NCBI RefSeq assembly: GCF_900143215.1
Contig: NZ_FRDM01000013.1
Location: 48,542-112,541, forward strand
From: Geodermatophilus obscurus
GTDB lineage: Bacteria; Actinomycetota; Actinomycetes; Mycobacteriales; Geodermatophilaceae
Direction: 5' to 3'
Length of the DNA: 64,000 nt
Below are positions 7,930-15,283 of this stretch, piece by piece. Within the stretch, counting starts at the first letter, position 1. The number at the start of each line of letters is the position of its first letter. A program made the position numbers and the translations under genes. The notes under the pieces are model-generated. The model was not told the DNA's origin, searched no databases, and was given only the letters and a program-made list of their open reading frames with translations.

Positions 7930-9264
7930 CTAGACCGTCACCGGCCGGCGCAGGTCGTCGTCCACCTCGACCCGGACCACCGGGTCCACCGTGGAGGTCG
8001 ACCGGTACCGGTCCACGTCGAGGATGCCCTCGCGCTTGGCGACGATCGTCGGGACCAGCGCCTGGCCGGCGACGTTCACCGCGGTCCGGCCCATGTCCAG
8101 GATCGGGTCGATCGCCAGCAGCAGGCCGACGCCGGCCAGCGGAAGGCCCAGCGTGGAGAGGGTCAGCGTCAGCATGACCACCGCGCCGGTGACCCCGGCC
8201 GTGGCCGCCGAGCCGACGACCGAGACCAGCGCGATCAGCAGGTAGTCGGTGAGCGACAGGTCCACGCCGAAGAACTGGGCCACGAAGATCGCGGCCAGGG
8301 CCGGGTAGATCGCCGCGCAGCCGTCCATCTTCGTCGTCGCACCGAGCGGCACGGCGAAGGAGGCGTAGGACCGCGGCACCCCGAGGTTCTGCTCGGCCAC
8401 CCGCTCGGTCACCGGCAGGGTGCCGATCGAGGAGCGGGAGACGAAGGCCAGCTGGATGGCCGGCCAGGCGCCGGCGAAGTACCGCAGCGGCGAGAGGCCG
8501 TGCAGCCGCAGCAGCACCGGGTAGACGACGAACAGCACGAGCGCGAGACCGGCGTAGACGGACCCGGCGAAGACGCCGAGCGAGCCGAGGGACTCCCAGC
8601 CGTAGCTGGCCACGGCGTTGCCGATCAGGCCGACGGTGCCGAGCGGGGCCAGCAGGATGACCCACCACAGCAGCTTCTGCACGATCGCCAGCGCCGAGCG
8701 GGTCAGCGCCAGGAACGGCTCGGCCGGCTCGCCGACCTTGAGCGCGGCGACGCCGATCGCCACGGCCAGCACGATCAGCTGCAGCACGTTGAAGGACAGC
8801 CCGCCGTCGGCCGAGGACTGCAGGCCGAGGATGTTGACGGGCACCAGGCCGGTGAGGAAGTCCCACCAGGAACCGGTGGTCTCGGGCGCGGCCTGGGCGG
8901 TGGCGTCGACGGAGCTGTTGCGGCCCGGCTGGGTGAGCAGGCCCAGGCCGATGCCGAGGGAGACCGCGATGAGTGCGGTGATCGCGAACCACAGCAGCGT
9001 CTGTCCGGCGAGCCGGGCGGCGTTGGAGACCTGCCGGAGGTTGGCGATGCTCACGATCACCGCGGTGACGATCAGCGGCGGGACGAGGACCTTCAACAGC
9101 GTGACGAAGGTGCTGCCGATGGTCTGCAGGGTGCTGGTCAGCCAGTTCGGCGTCCCGTCGGCGACGGGACCCATGTCCCGGGCGACGAGGCCGAGGGCGA
9201 CGCCCAGCACGAGGGCGAGGAGGACCTGCGCCGCGAACGGGACGCGGCGGAGACGAGCGAGCAC
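7930..9264 (-). CDS. Dicarboxylate/amino acid:cation symporter (DAACS family)
   Basis: A 444-residue integral membrane protein with about eight hydrophobic segments plus two re-entrant loops. Family landmarks are present: the serine-rich loop SRSSIGTLPV, the KMDG motif (GATTKMDGCAAIY) and the substrate/cation site DPILDMGRTAVNV. It imports C4-dicarboxylates or acidic amino acids with Na+ or H+. The Arg in the last motif fits acidic substrates; which one cannot be told. The start is GTG with AAAGG seven bases upstream. It could supply succinate or malate to the malic enzyme and TCA genes in this window, but it is not in an operon with them. Confidence 0.9.
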   Translation of the reverse strand: MLARLRRVPFAAQVLLALVLGVALGLVARDMGPVADGTPNWLTSTLQTIGSTFVTLLKVLVPPLIVTAVIVSIANLRQVSNAARLAGQTLLWFAITALIAVSLGIGLGLLTQPGRNSSVDATAQAAPETTGSWWDFLTGLVPVNILGLQSSADGGLSFNVLQLIVLAVAIGVAALKVGEPAEPFLALTRSALAIVQKLLWWVILLAPLGTVGLIGNAVASYGWESLGSLGVFAGSVYAGLALVLFVVYPVLLRLHGLSPLRYFAGAWPAIQLAFVSRSSIGTLPVTERVAEQNLGVPRSYASFAVPLGATTKMDGCAAIYPALAAIFVAQFFGVDLSLTDYLLIALVSVVGSAATAGVTGAVVMLTLTLSTLGLPLAGVGLLLAIDPILDMGRTAVNVAGQALVPTIVAKREGILDVDRYRSTSTVDPVVRVEVDDDLRRPVTV

Positions 9265-9458
9265 GGGGGTGCCTTTCCGGGAACGGCGCGGAGGGACGAC
9301 GGAGCGCGGGCGCTCAGGAGTCGGCCGTCATCCGCCCGAAGTCGAGCGCACGCCGCCGGGTCAGGCCCCAGAGGTTCTCCACATGGGAGGCAAGGCGGCG
9401 CGCGGCGTGTTGCATCCCGCTGTGCGGAGGATCACCGCGCCGACGGGCGGCGGTGGGG

Positions 9459-9839
9459 TCAGCGGCGGGCGTCCCGAGCGGGGACGGCGTAGTCGCCGAA
9501 GGCCGGGTCTGCCGTGAGCACGGTGAGCGCCTCCGCCTGGGCCTGGGCGATCAGCAGCCGGTCGAACGGGTCCCGGTGGTGCCAGGGCAGCGACTCCAGC
9601 CGCCGGAGGTGCTCGTCCTCGATGCCGAGACGGCGGACCCCGGACTCCGCCAGCACTGCGGGCAGTCCGGGCAGCGCAGCGAGCTTGCCGACCGAGACCT
9701 TGATCGCGATCTCCCACAGCGAGGCCGCGGAGACGACCAGCTCGGCAGCGGCCTCCACCTCATGGCGCGCCTGGGCCCCCAACCTGGGGTCGCCGGCCAG
9801 CAGCCAGAGCAGCGCGTTCGTGTCCAGCAGCAGGCGCAC
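9459..9839 (-). CDS. vapC: PIN-domain toxin (VapC family)
   Basis: A 126-residue PIN-domain ribonuclease. The acidic active site is complete: Asp6 (LLLDTNALLW), Glu43 (SLWEIAIK), Asp90 and Asp93 (RDPFDRLL), and Asp111. It would cleave RNA, commonly initiator or other tRNAs, when its antitoxin is degraded. It starts with GTG three bases after the antitoxin stop, so the two are translated together. Confidence 0.9.
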   Translation of the reverse strand: MRLLLDTNALLWLLAGDPRLGAQARHEVEAAAELVVSAASLWEIAIKVSVGKLAALPGLPAVLAESGVRRLGIEDEHLRRLESLPWHHRDPFDRLLIAQAQAEALTVLTADPAFGDYAVPARDARR

Positions 9840-9842
9840 GGG

Positions 9843-10091
9843 TCAGCCGTCGAGGTGCCGGTCGAAGGCCGCGGTGATCTCGGCGTCGGCCGTGTCGTAG
9901 TCCGGCGAGAACACGACCTGCCCGGCGAGGCGACCGAAGAGTGCCCGCCTCGCCGACGGCGCCACGGGGACCAACCGGAACTCCGTGACGCCGCCCCCGC
10001 GCCGCGTGATGATGACCTCCTCGCCGCGCTCGGCGGCGTCCAGCAGCTTCGACAGGTTCGTCTTGGCCTGGTGGACGTTGGCGACGGTCAT
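9843..10091 (-). CDS. Phd/YefM-family antitoxin
   Basis: An 82-residue protein. Its N-terminal half (VANVHQAKTNLSKLLDAAER, GEEVIITRRGG) is the Phd/YefM DNA-binding fold; its acidic C-terminus (DYDTADAEITAAFDRHLDG) would wrap the toxin. It neutralises the PIN toxin encoded next and should repress the pair by binding DNA near its own start. Position first in the operon is typical. TAATCT six bases before the ATG suggests a leaderless message. Confidence 0.9.
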   Translation of the reverse strand: MTVANVHQAKTNLSKLLDAAERGEEVIITRRGGGVTEFRLVPVAPSARRALFGRLAGQVVFSPDYDTADAEITAAFDRHLDG

Positions 10092-10101
10092 CTAGCTAGA
10101 T
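10090..10101. promoter_or_regulatory. Palindromic operator over the antitoxin start codon
   Basis: ATCTAGCTAGAT is a perfect 12-bp palindrome overlapping the antitoxin ATG (10089-10091 on the minus strand) and its likely -10 TAATCT. It is among the few AT-rich spots in the region and is well placed for autorepression. Confidence 0.6.
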
Positions 10102-10115
10102 TAGCCCCGCAGCTG

Positions 10116-10889
10116 TCAGTCGGCCCAGACCGGGCGCCGCTTCTCCAGGAACGCCGACATGCCCTCGACCGCCCCGGGGAGCTGGCTGGCGGCGGCCATC
10201 ACCTCGACCGCGGTCGTGTAGGCGTCCCGCTCGGGCCGGCCCAGCTGGGCGTGCATCGTCTGCTTGCCCCACGCCTTGCTCGCCCGGGAACCGCGGGTCG
10301 CCCGGGCCATGAGGTCGGCGACGGCGGCGTCCAGCTCGGCGTCGGGCACCACCCGGTTGACCAGGCCCCAGTCCAGCGCGGTCGCCGCGTCGATGACGTC
10401 CCCGGTCAGCGCGAGCTCCATGGCGCGCTTGCGGCCGACGTCGCGGGCGATGGCCACCATCGGCGTGTGGCAGAACCAGCCGCCCTTGCCGCCGGGGGCG
10501 GCGAAGCCGGCCGACTCGGCGGCGACGGCCAGGTCGCAGGATGCCACCAGCTGGCAGCCGGCCGCGGTGGCCAGGGCGTGCACGCGGGCCAGCACCACCT
10601 GCGGGACGTCGTGCAGGGCCTGCATCAGCTCGGTGCACAGCTGCAGCAGGCTGCGCACCTCGGGAACCGGCCGGCCGGCGACGTCGGCGAAGTCGTGGCC
10701 GGCGCTGAACACCGGCCCCTCCGCGGCGATCACCAGGCCGGCCGCGTCGCTCTCCCCCACCTCCGTCACGGCGGCCAGCAGCTGGGTCAGGTGGTCGCGG
10801 GAGAGCGCGTTGCGCTTCGCCGGCCGGCACATCGTGAGGGTGACGACGTCGCCGTCGCGTTCGACCCGGGGTGCGCCCTCTGCAGTCAT
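10116..10889 (-). CDS. Enoyl-CoA hydratase/isomerase family protein (ECHDC3-like)
   Basis: A 257-residue crotonase-fold protein. The oxyanion-hole segment is FSAGHDFADV and the second helix GCQLVASCDLAVA. The two catalytic glutamates of classical enoyl-CoA hydratase are absent: Gln stands in GCQL and Gly after FAAPG. This and the WFCHTPMVAIARDVGRKRAM stretch fit the ECHDC3-like subgroup, whose reaction is not settled, so simple hydratase activity is doubtful. ATG 10889 is chosen; the longer frame to 10925 has no homologous N-terminus. It is transcribed toward the toxin pair but unrelated to it. Confidence 0.85.
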   Translation of the reverse strand: MTAEGAPRVERDGDVVTLTMCRPAKRNALSRDHLTQLLAAVTEVGESDAAGLVIAAEGPVFSAGHDFADVAGRPVPEVRSLLQLCTELMQALHDVPQVVLARVHALATAAGCQLVASCDLAVAAESAGFAAPGGKGGWFCHTPMVAIARDVGRKRAMELALTGDVIDAATALDWGLVNRVVPDAELDAAVADLMARATRGSRASKAWGKQTMHAQLGRPERDAYTTAVEVMAAASQLPGAVEGMSAFLEKRRPVWAD

Positions 10890-10945
10890 GCAGCGACCAC
10901 ACCACGGGGAGGCCGGTGCGGGCAACGGGCTGGCAGGCTCGGGGC

Positions 10946-11674
10946 GTGGAACCCGAGCCGGTCACCGGCACCGCGCCCCGGCCGGCCGGGCGCACCGTGT
11001 TCACGCAGGGCTGGCGCGACGTCGCCTTCCTGCACTGGGCGGTGGACCCGGCCCTGGTCGCCCCACTGCTCCCGGCGGACACCCGGCCCGACGTGCTGGA
11101 CGGCGCCACGTACGTCGGGTTGATCCCCTTCCGGATGCGCCGGATCGGTCTGCTCGGCGCGCCCGGCCTGCCGTGGGCCGGGTCCTTCGCCGAGACCAAC
11201 GTCCGGCTGTACTCGGTCGACGACCGGGGACGGCGCGGTGTGGTGTTCCGGTCGCTGGACGCCGACCGGGTGCTGCCCGTGCTCGCGGCCCGCTGGGTCG
11301 CCGGGCTGCCCTACTGCTGGGCGCGGATGCGCGTGCGCCGCGACGGCGACCTGGTCACCTACACCTCCCGGCGGCGCTGGCCCGGTCCACGCGGAACGGG
11401 CGGGCGGATCGTCGTCCGGGTGGGCGCCCGGCTGGCGGACCCCGGGCCCCTGGCCGGCTTCCTCACCGGCCGCTGGGGGCTGCACCAGACGGCGTCCGGC
11501 CGGCTGGCCTACTGGCCCAACGAGCACCGGGCCTGGCCGCTGCACGCCGCCGAGCTCGTCACGTGCGAGGAGGACCTGCTGGCGGCCGGCGGCCTGCCCA
11601 CCGTCCGCGGCGCACCCGACAGCGTGCTGTTCTCCCCGGGCGTCGACGTCCGCTTCGGCCCCCGCCTGCGGTGA
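10946..11674 (+). CDS. DUF2071 (YqjF-like) protein
   Basis: A 242-residue protein of the DUF2071 family, recognised by FTQGWRDVAFLHWAVDP, LLPADTRPDVLDG and ATYVGLIPFRMRRI near the N-terminus and by FLTGRWGLHQT further on. The fold is related to acetoacetate decarboxylase-like barrels; no reaction is established. It has no signal peptide and is probably cytosolic. The GTG start lies 56 bases from the divergent hydratase-like gene, with CAGGCT six bases upstream resembling a leaderless promoter. Confidence 0.8.
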   Translation: MEPEPVTGTAPRPAGRTVFTQGWRDVAFLHWAVDPALVAPLLPADTRPDVLDGATYVGLIPFRMRRIGLLGAPGLPWAGSFAETNVRLYSVDDRGRRGVVFRSLDADRVLPVLAARWVAGLPYCWARMRVRRDGDLVTYTSRRRWPGPRGTGGRIVVRVGARLADPGPLAGFLTGRWGLHQTASGRLAYWPNEHRAWPLHAAELVTCEEDLLAAGGLPTVRGAPDSVLFSPGVDVRFGPRLR

Positions 11675-11697
11675 TCCGGGCAGGGCATGATCGCGGC

Positions 11698-12723
11698 ATG
11701 GACCCCGTGCGCTTCGGACTGGTCGGGTACGGCTTCGGCGGCCGGTACTTCCACGCCCCCCTGCTGGCCGCCGCACCGGAGGTCGACCTCCTCGGCGTGG
11801 TGACGACGTCGGCCGAGAGGCGGGCGCAGGTGACCGCCGAGCACCCCGGCCTGCGCACGTTCGGCTCGCTCGAGGAGCTGGCCGACGCCGGCGCCGAGGC
11901 GGTGGCGATCTCCACCCCGGCGGACACGCACACCCCGCTGACCGAGCAGGCACTCCGCCTGGACCTCGCGGTGGTCTGCGACAAGCCCTTCGCGCTGGAC
12001 GCCCCGGCCGCCGAGGGGACGGTGCAGCTGGCCGCGGCCCGCCGGCTGCCGCTGGCGCCGTACCAGAACCGCCGCTGGGACTCCGACTTCCGCACCGTCC
12101 GCGCGCTGGTCGACGCCGGCCGGCTCGGCACGGTGACCCGGTTCGAGTCGCGCTTCGAGCGGTTCGAGCCCGAGCCCGGCCCGCCGGCCGCGGGCGGCGG
12201 CACCCTGCTGGACTTCGGCAGCCACCTGGTCGACCAGGCCCTCGTGCTGCTCGGCCCGGTGACGGGCGTCTACGCCGAGTGGCGGCTGCGCGAGAACGGC
12301 CTGGACGACGACGTCTTCGTCGCGCTCAGCCACGCCGGCGGCGCCTCCTCGCACCTGTGGGGCAGCTGGAGCCAGGGCGCGCCCGGCGACCGCTTCCGGG
12401 TGAGCGGCACGGAGGGCGCCTACGTCGTCGGCGGGCCGATGGACGGGCAGGAGGCCGCGCTGCTGGCCGGGCAGACGCCGGCCACGCTGGGCGAGCGCTG
12501 GGGCGCCGAGCCCGGGGAGCGCTGGGGGCGGCTGCGCCGCGGCGACGACGGCATCGTGGTGCCCACCGAGCGCGGCCGCTGGGACACCTTCCACCCGGCC
12601 TTCGCCGCCGCCGTCCGCGGGGAGGGGCCGGTGCCGGTCGACCCGCGGGACGCCGTCGCCACCGCCACGGTGCTCGACGCCGCCCGCCGCAGCGCCACCG
12701 AGGGCGTCGTCGTCGCGCTGTAG
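11698..12723 (+). CDS. Gfo/Idh/MocA family oxidoreductase
   Basis: A 341-residue NAD(P)-dependent oxidoreductase. The Rossmann start VRFGLVGYGFGGRYFHAPLL binds the dinucleotide and CDKPFALD is the family (E/D)KP motif with the catalytic lysine. The C-terminal half is the alpha/beta substrate domain, with DFGSHLVDQAL. The substrate is probably a sugar or inositol derivative and cannot be deduced. It follows the DUF2071 gene by 23 bases and may be co-transcribed. ATG 11698 is the first start consistent with the Rossmann strand. Confidence 0.88.
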   Translation: MDPVRFGLVGYGFGGRYFHAPLLAAAPEVDLLGVVTTSAERRAQVTAEHPGLRTFGSLEELADAGAEAVAISTPADTHTPLTEQALRLDLAVVCDKPFALDAPAAEGTVQLAAARRLPLAPYQNRRWDSDFRTVRALVDAGRLGTVTRFESRFERFEPEPGPPAAGGGTLLDFGSHLVDQALVLLGPVTGVYAEWRLRENGLDDDVFVALSHAGGASSHLWGSWSQGAPGDRFRVSGTEGAYVVGGPMDGQEAALLAGQTPATLGERWGAEPGERWGRLRRGDDGIVVPTERGRWDTFHPAFAAAVRGEGPVPVDPRDAVATATVLDAARRSATEGVVVAL

Positions 12724-12734
12724 CGCCTGGCCTC

Positions 12735-14762
12735 CTACCGGTCGTCGAGACCGTTGGCCTCGCGGACCACGTCGACGATCTGGCCCATGATCTCGGTCAG
12801 CCCGAAGTCCTTGGGTGTGAAGACCCGCGCCACGCCCTGTTCCCGCAGCCGACGGGCGTCGCCGTCGGGGACGATCCCGCCGACGACCACGGGGACGTCG
12901 TCGAGGCCGGCCTCCCGCAGCCCGCGCAGCACCGCCGGCACCACCTGCAGGTGCGAGCCGGAGAGCACCGACAGGCCGACGACGTGCACGTCCTCCTCGA
13001 CCGCGGCGCTCACGATCTGCGCCGGGGTCAGCCGGATGCCCTGGTAGACCACCTCGAAGCCGGCGTCGCGCGCGCGGACGGCGATCTGCTCGGCACCGTT
13101 GGAGTGCCCGTCGAGGCCGGGCTTGCCGACCAGGAAACGCAGCCGCCCGCCGAGCTCCGCACCGGTGGCGCGGACCCGCTCCCGGACGTCGGCCAGCGTC
13201 CGGTCGGCCTCGCCGCCCCCGGCGGCCGCGGCGACCCCGGTGGGCGCCCGGTACTCACCGAACACCTCGCGCAGCACGCCGGCCCACTCCCCCGTCGTCA
13301 CGCCGGCGCGGGCGCAGTCGAGGGTGGCCTCCATGAGGTTCTCCTCGGTGGCGGCGACCGCGCGCAGCCGCTCGAGCGCCTTCCGCACCGGCTCCGGGTC
13401 GCGCTCGGCGCGCCACGTCCGCACCGACGCGCACGCCGCGGCCTCCACCGCCGGGTCGACGACCTGGATCGCCGCGTCGAGGTCGGCCAGCAGCGGGTTG
13501 GGCTCGGTGGCCTCGAACCGGTTCACGCCGACGACGACGTCGTCCCCGTTCTCCATCCGGCGGCGCCGTTCGGCGAGCGAGGCGACCAGCTGACCCTTCA
13601 TGTAGCCGGACTCGACGGCGGCGACCGCGCCGCCCATCTCCTGCACCCGGGCGATCTCCCCACGGGCACCCTCGACCAGCTCGGCGACCTTCCGCTCCAC
13701 CACGACCGACCCGTTGAACAGGTCGTCGTACTCCAGCAGGTCGGTCTCGTAGGCCAGCACCTGCTGCAGCCGCAGCGACCACTGCTGGTCCCACGGCCGG
13801 GGCAGGCCCAGCGCCTCGTTCCACGCCGGCAGCTGCACGGCGCGGGCGCGGGCGTCGCGGGACAGCGTCACCGCGAGCATCTCCAGCACGATCCGCTGGA
13901 CGTTGTTCTCCGGCTGCGCCTCGGTGAGGCCCAGCGAGTTGACCTGCACGCCGTAGCGGAACCGGCGGTGCTCGGGGCGCTGGACACCGTAGCGCTCGCG
14001 GGTCAGCTCGTCCCACAGCTGCGTGAACGCGCGCATCTTGCACATCTCCTCGACGAAGCGGACGCCCGCGTTGACGAAGAAGGAGATGCGCGCGACCACC
14101 TCACCGAAGCGCTCCGGCGGCACCTGGCCGGAGTCGCGCACCGAGTCCAGGACGGCGATCGCGGTGCTCATCGCGTAGGCGATCTCCTGCACCGGCGTCG
14201 CCCCGGCCTCCTGCAGGTGGTAGCTGCAGATGTTGATCGGGTTCCACCTCGGCATCGCCGTCACCGTGTAGGCGACCATGTCGGTGATCAGCCGCATCGA
14301 GGGCCCGGGCGGGAAGACGTACGTCCCCCGCGACAGGTACTCCTTGATGATGTCGTTCTGCGTGGTCCCGGCGAGCTCGCGCAGGACTTCGTCCGGAGCG
14401 GAGCCCTGCGCCTCTGCTTGCTCGATGGCGACCGCCTGGTAGAGCGCCAGCAGCCACATCGCGGTGGCGTTGATCGTCATCGACGTGTTCATCTCGTCGA
14501 GCGGGATGCCGTCGAACAACGCCCGGACGTCGCCGATGTGGGTCACCGGCACGCCGACCTTGCCGACCTCACCGACCGACAGCTCGTCGTCGGGGTCGTA
14601 GCCGGTCTGCGTCGGCAGGTCGAACGCCACGGACAGCCCGGTCTGCCCCTTGGCGAGGTTGCGCCGGTACAGCGCGTTGGACTCGGCCGGCGACGAGTGG
14701 CCGGCGTAGGTGCGCATGACCCAGGGGCGGTCGCGCTCCCTCGACGTGTGCGGGGACGGCAT
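12735..14762 (-). CDS. ecm: B12-dependent acyl-CoA mutase, MeaA/ethylmalonyl-CoA mutase type
   Basis: A 675-residue single-chain mutase with a TIM-barrel substrate domain (from about RPWVMRTYAGHSS) and a C-terminal cobalamin-binding domain with DGHSNG at 551-556, His553 being the lower cobalt ligand. The length and the sequence GKPGLDGHSNGAEQIA fit the MeaA/Ecm subgroup rather than methylmalonyl-CoA mutase, which usually has DRG after the His. Ecm turns (2R)-ethylmalonyl-CoA, the product of Ccr, into methylsuccinyl-CoA. Cofactor could come from the adenosyltransferase at 17774. ATG 14762 is chosen because homology begins soon after it; TACACT eight bases upstream suggests a leaderless transcript. 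Confidence 0.88.
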   Translation of the reverse strand: MPSPHTSRERDRPWVMRTYAGHSSPAESNALYRRNLAKGQTGLSVAFDLPTQTGYDPDDELSVGEVGKVGVPVTHIGDVRALFDGIPLDEMNTSMTINATAMWLLALYQAVAIEQAEAQGSAPDEVLRELAGTTQNDIIKEYLSRGTYVFPPGPSMRLITDMVAYTVTAMPRWNPINICSYHLQEAGATPVQEIAYAMSTAIAVLDSVRDSGQVPPERFGEVVARISFFVNAGVRFVEEMCKMRAFTQLWDELTRERYGVQRPEHRRFRYGVQVNSLGLTEAQPENNVQRIVLEMLAVTLSRDARARAVQLPAWNEALGLPRPWDQQWSLRLQQVLAYETDLLEYDDLFNGSVVVERKVAELVEGARGEIARVQEMGGAVAAVESGYMKGQLVASLAERRRRMENGDDVVVGVNRFEATEPNPLLADLDAAIQVVDPAVEAAACASVRTWRAERDPEPVRKALERLRAVAATEENLMEATLDCARAGVTTGEWAGVLREVFGEYRAPTGVAAAAGGGEADRTLADVRERVRATGAELGGRLRFLVGKPGLDGHSNGAEQIAVRARDAGFEVVYQGIRLTPAQIVSAAVEEDVHVVGLSVLSGSHLQVVPAVLRGLREAGLDDVPVVVGGIVPDGDARRLREQGVARVFTPKDFGLTEIMGQIVDVVREANGLDDR

Positions 14763-14770
14763 GACCGCGG

Positions 14771-14776
14771 AGTGTA
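14771..14776 (-). promoter_or_regulatory. Candidate -10 element of the mutase gene
   Basis: TACACT on the minus strand lies eight bases before ATG 14762 with no ribosome binding site, which fits a leaderless promoter. The operator-like motif at 14782-14797 lies just upstream of it. Confidence 0.4.
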
Positions 14777-14781
14777 GGGGT

Positions 14782-14797
14782 GTTACCGGCCAGTAGC
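14782..14797. promoter_or_regulatory. Candidate operator of the mutase gene
   Basis: Minus strand GCTACTGGCCGGTAAC, 14 of 16 bases identical to the motif before the dehydrogenase (6250-6265). It covers the -35 to -20 region of the likely promoter, a position suited to repression. Confidence 0.5.
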
Positions 14798-14799
14798 GA

Positions 14800-14817
14800 G
14801 GACACCTCCAGGTGTCC
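14800..14817. promoter_or_regulatory. 18-bp palindrome between divergent genes
   Basis: GGACACCT and AGGTGTCC, perfect 8-bp arms with a two-base centre, lie between the mutase gene and the membrane protein gene at 14857. It could be an operator for either, or a small hairpin. Confidence 0.4.
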
Positions 14818-14856
14818 CCCGGTGGCACACTCGCAGGCGCGGAGAGGAGGGCCGGG

Positions 14857-15171
14857 ATGGCACCCGTGGCCGGTACGCACTACTTGGCGGGCCCGGTGAT
14901 CGCGTTCGCCGTGATCGCCGGGCTGGCGCTGTTCCTGCGGTGGGCGTTCCGCGGTGAGCCGCGCCGTCGCCCCCCGGTGGACGACGGTCTGCTCACCCGC
15001 GTCGCCACGCTGTCCGGCCGGGAGTCGGCCCTGGCGCTGCGCGCGGTGCTCTCCGACGCGGGGATCCGTTCCACGGTGCGCGCCACCGGCGCCCACCGCG
15101 CGGAGGTGCTGGTCTTCCCCGAGGACGTCGACCGCGCCCGGGTCCTGGCCGCGTCGTTCCCCGCCGGCTGA
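14857..15171 (+). CDS. Small membrane protein with DUF2007-like domain
   Basis: A 104-residue protein with one transmembrane segment (about residues 10-28, AGPVIAFAVIAGLALFLRWAF) and a cytosolic domain. The domain, from VATLSGRESALALRAVLSDA to the end, resembles the DUF2007 fold of putative signal-transducing proteins. The function is unknown. ATG 14857 is chosen because GGAGAGGAGG lies six bases upstream. Confidence 0.7.
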   Translation: MAPVAGTHYLAGPVIAFAVIAGLALFLRWAFRGEPRRRPPVDDGLLTRVATLSGRESALALRAVLSDAGIRSTVRATGAHRAEVLVFPEDVDRARVLAASFPAG

Positions 15172-15283
15172 GGGAGGACCCTCGTGTCCCCCGCCGCTCG
15201 GAGGAGGACCCCGTCCCCCTCCACCCCTCGCGAGCTCGGGCCGAGTCTCCGGACGCGGCCTGCGAACCCCCGTACGAGGGCCG
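15172..15283 (+). repeat. Post-stop hairpin repeat, copy 4 (double unit)
   Basis: Starts right after the TGA at 15171 with GGGAGGACCC, and a second AGGACCCCGTCC follows. Core CCCCTCGCGAGCTCGGG has a variant loop with paired CCC/GGG. It lies between convergent stops. Confidence 0.65.

Noticed and set aside
7577..8992. A long minus frame overlapping the symporter
   Set aside because: Out of frame with the symporter, which has all family motifs; translation is low-complexity.
9265..9458. Possible small RNA or gene between the symporter and the toxin
   Set aside because: No stable hairpin pair, promoter or coding bias stood out in these 194 bases.
12279..14777. An 832-codon plus-strand frame across the mutase gene
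   Set aside because: Opposite strand of a clear B12-dependent mutase; composition is Arg, Gly and His-rich noise.
14763..14856. Possible cobalamin riboswitch upstream of the B12-dependent mutase
   Set aside because: The gap is only 94 bases, too short, and lacks the B12-box consensus. The -10 spacing suggests a leaderless transcript.
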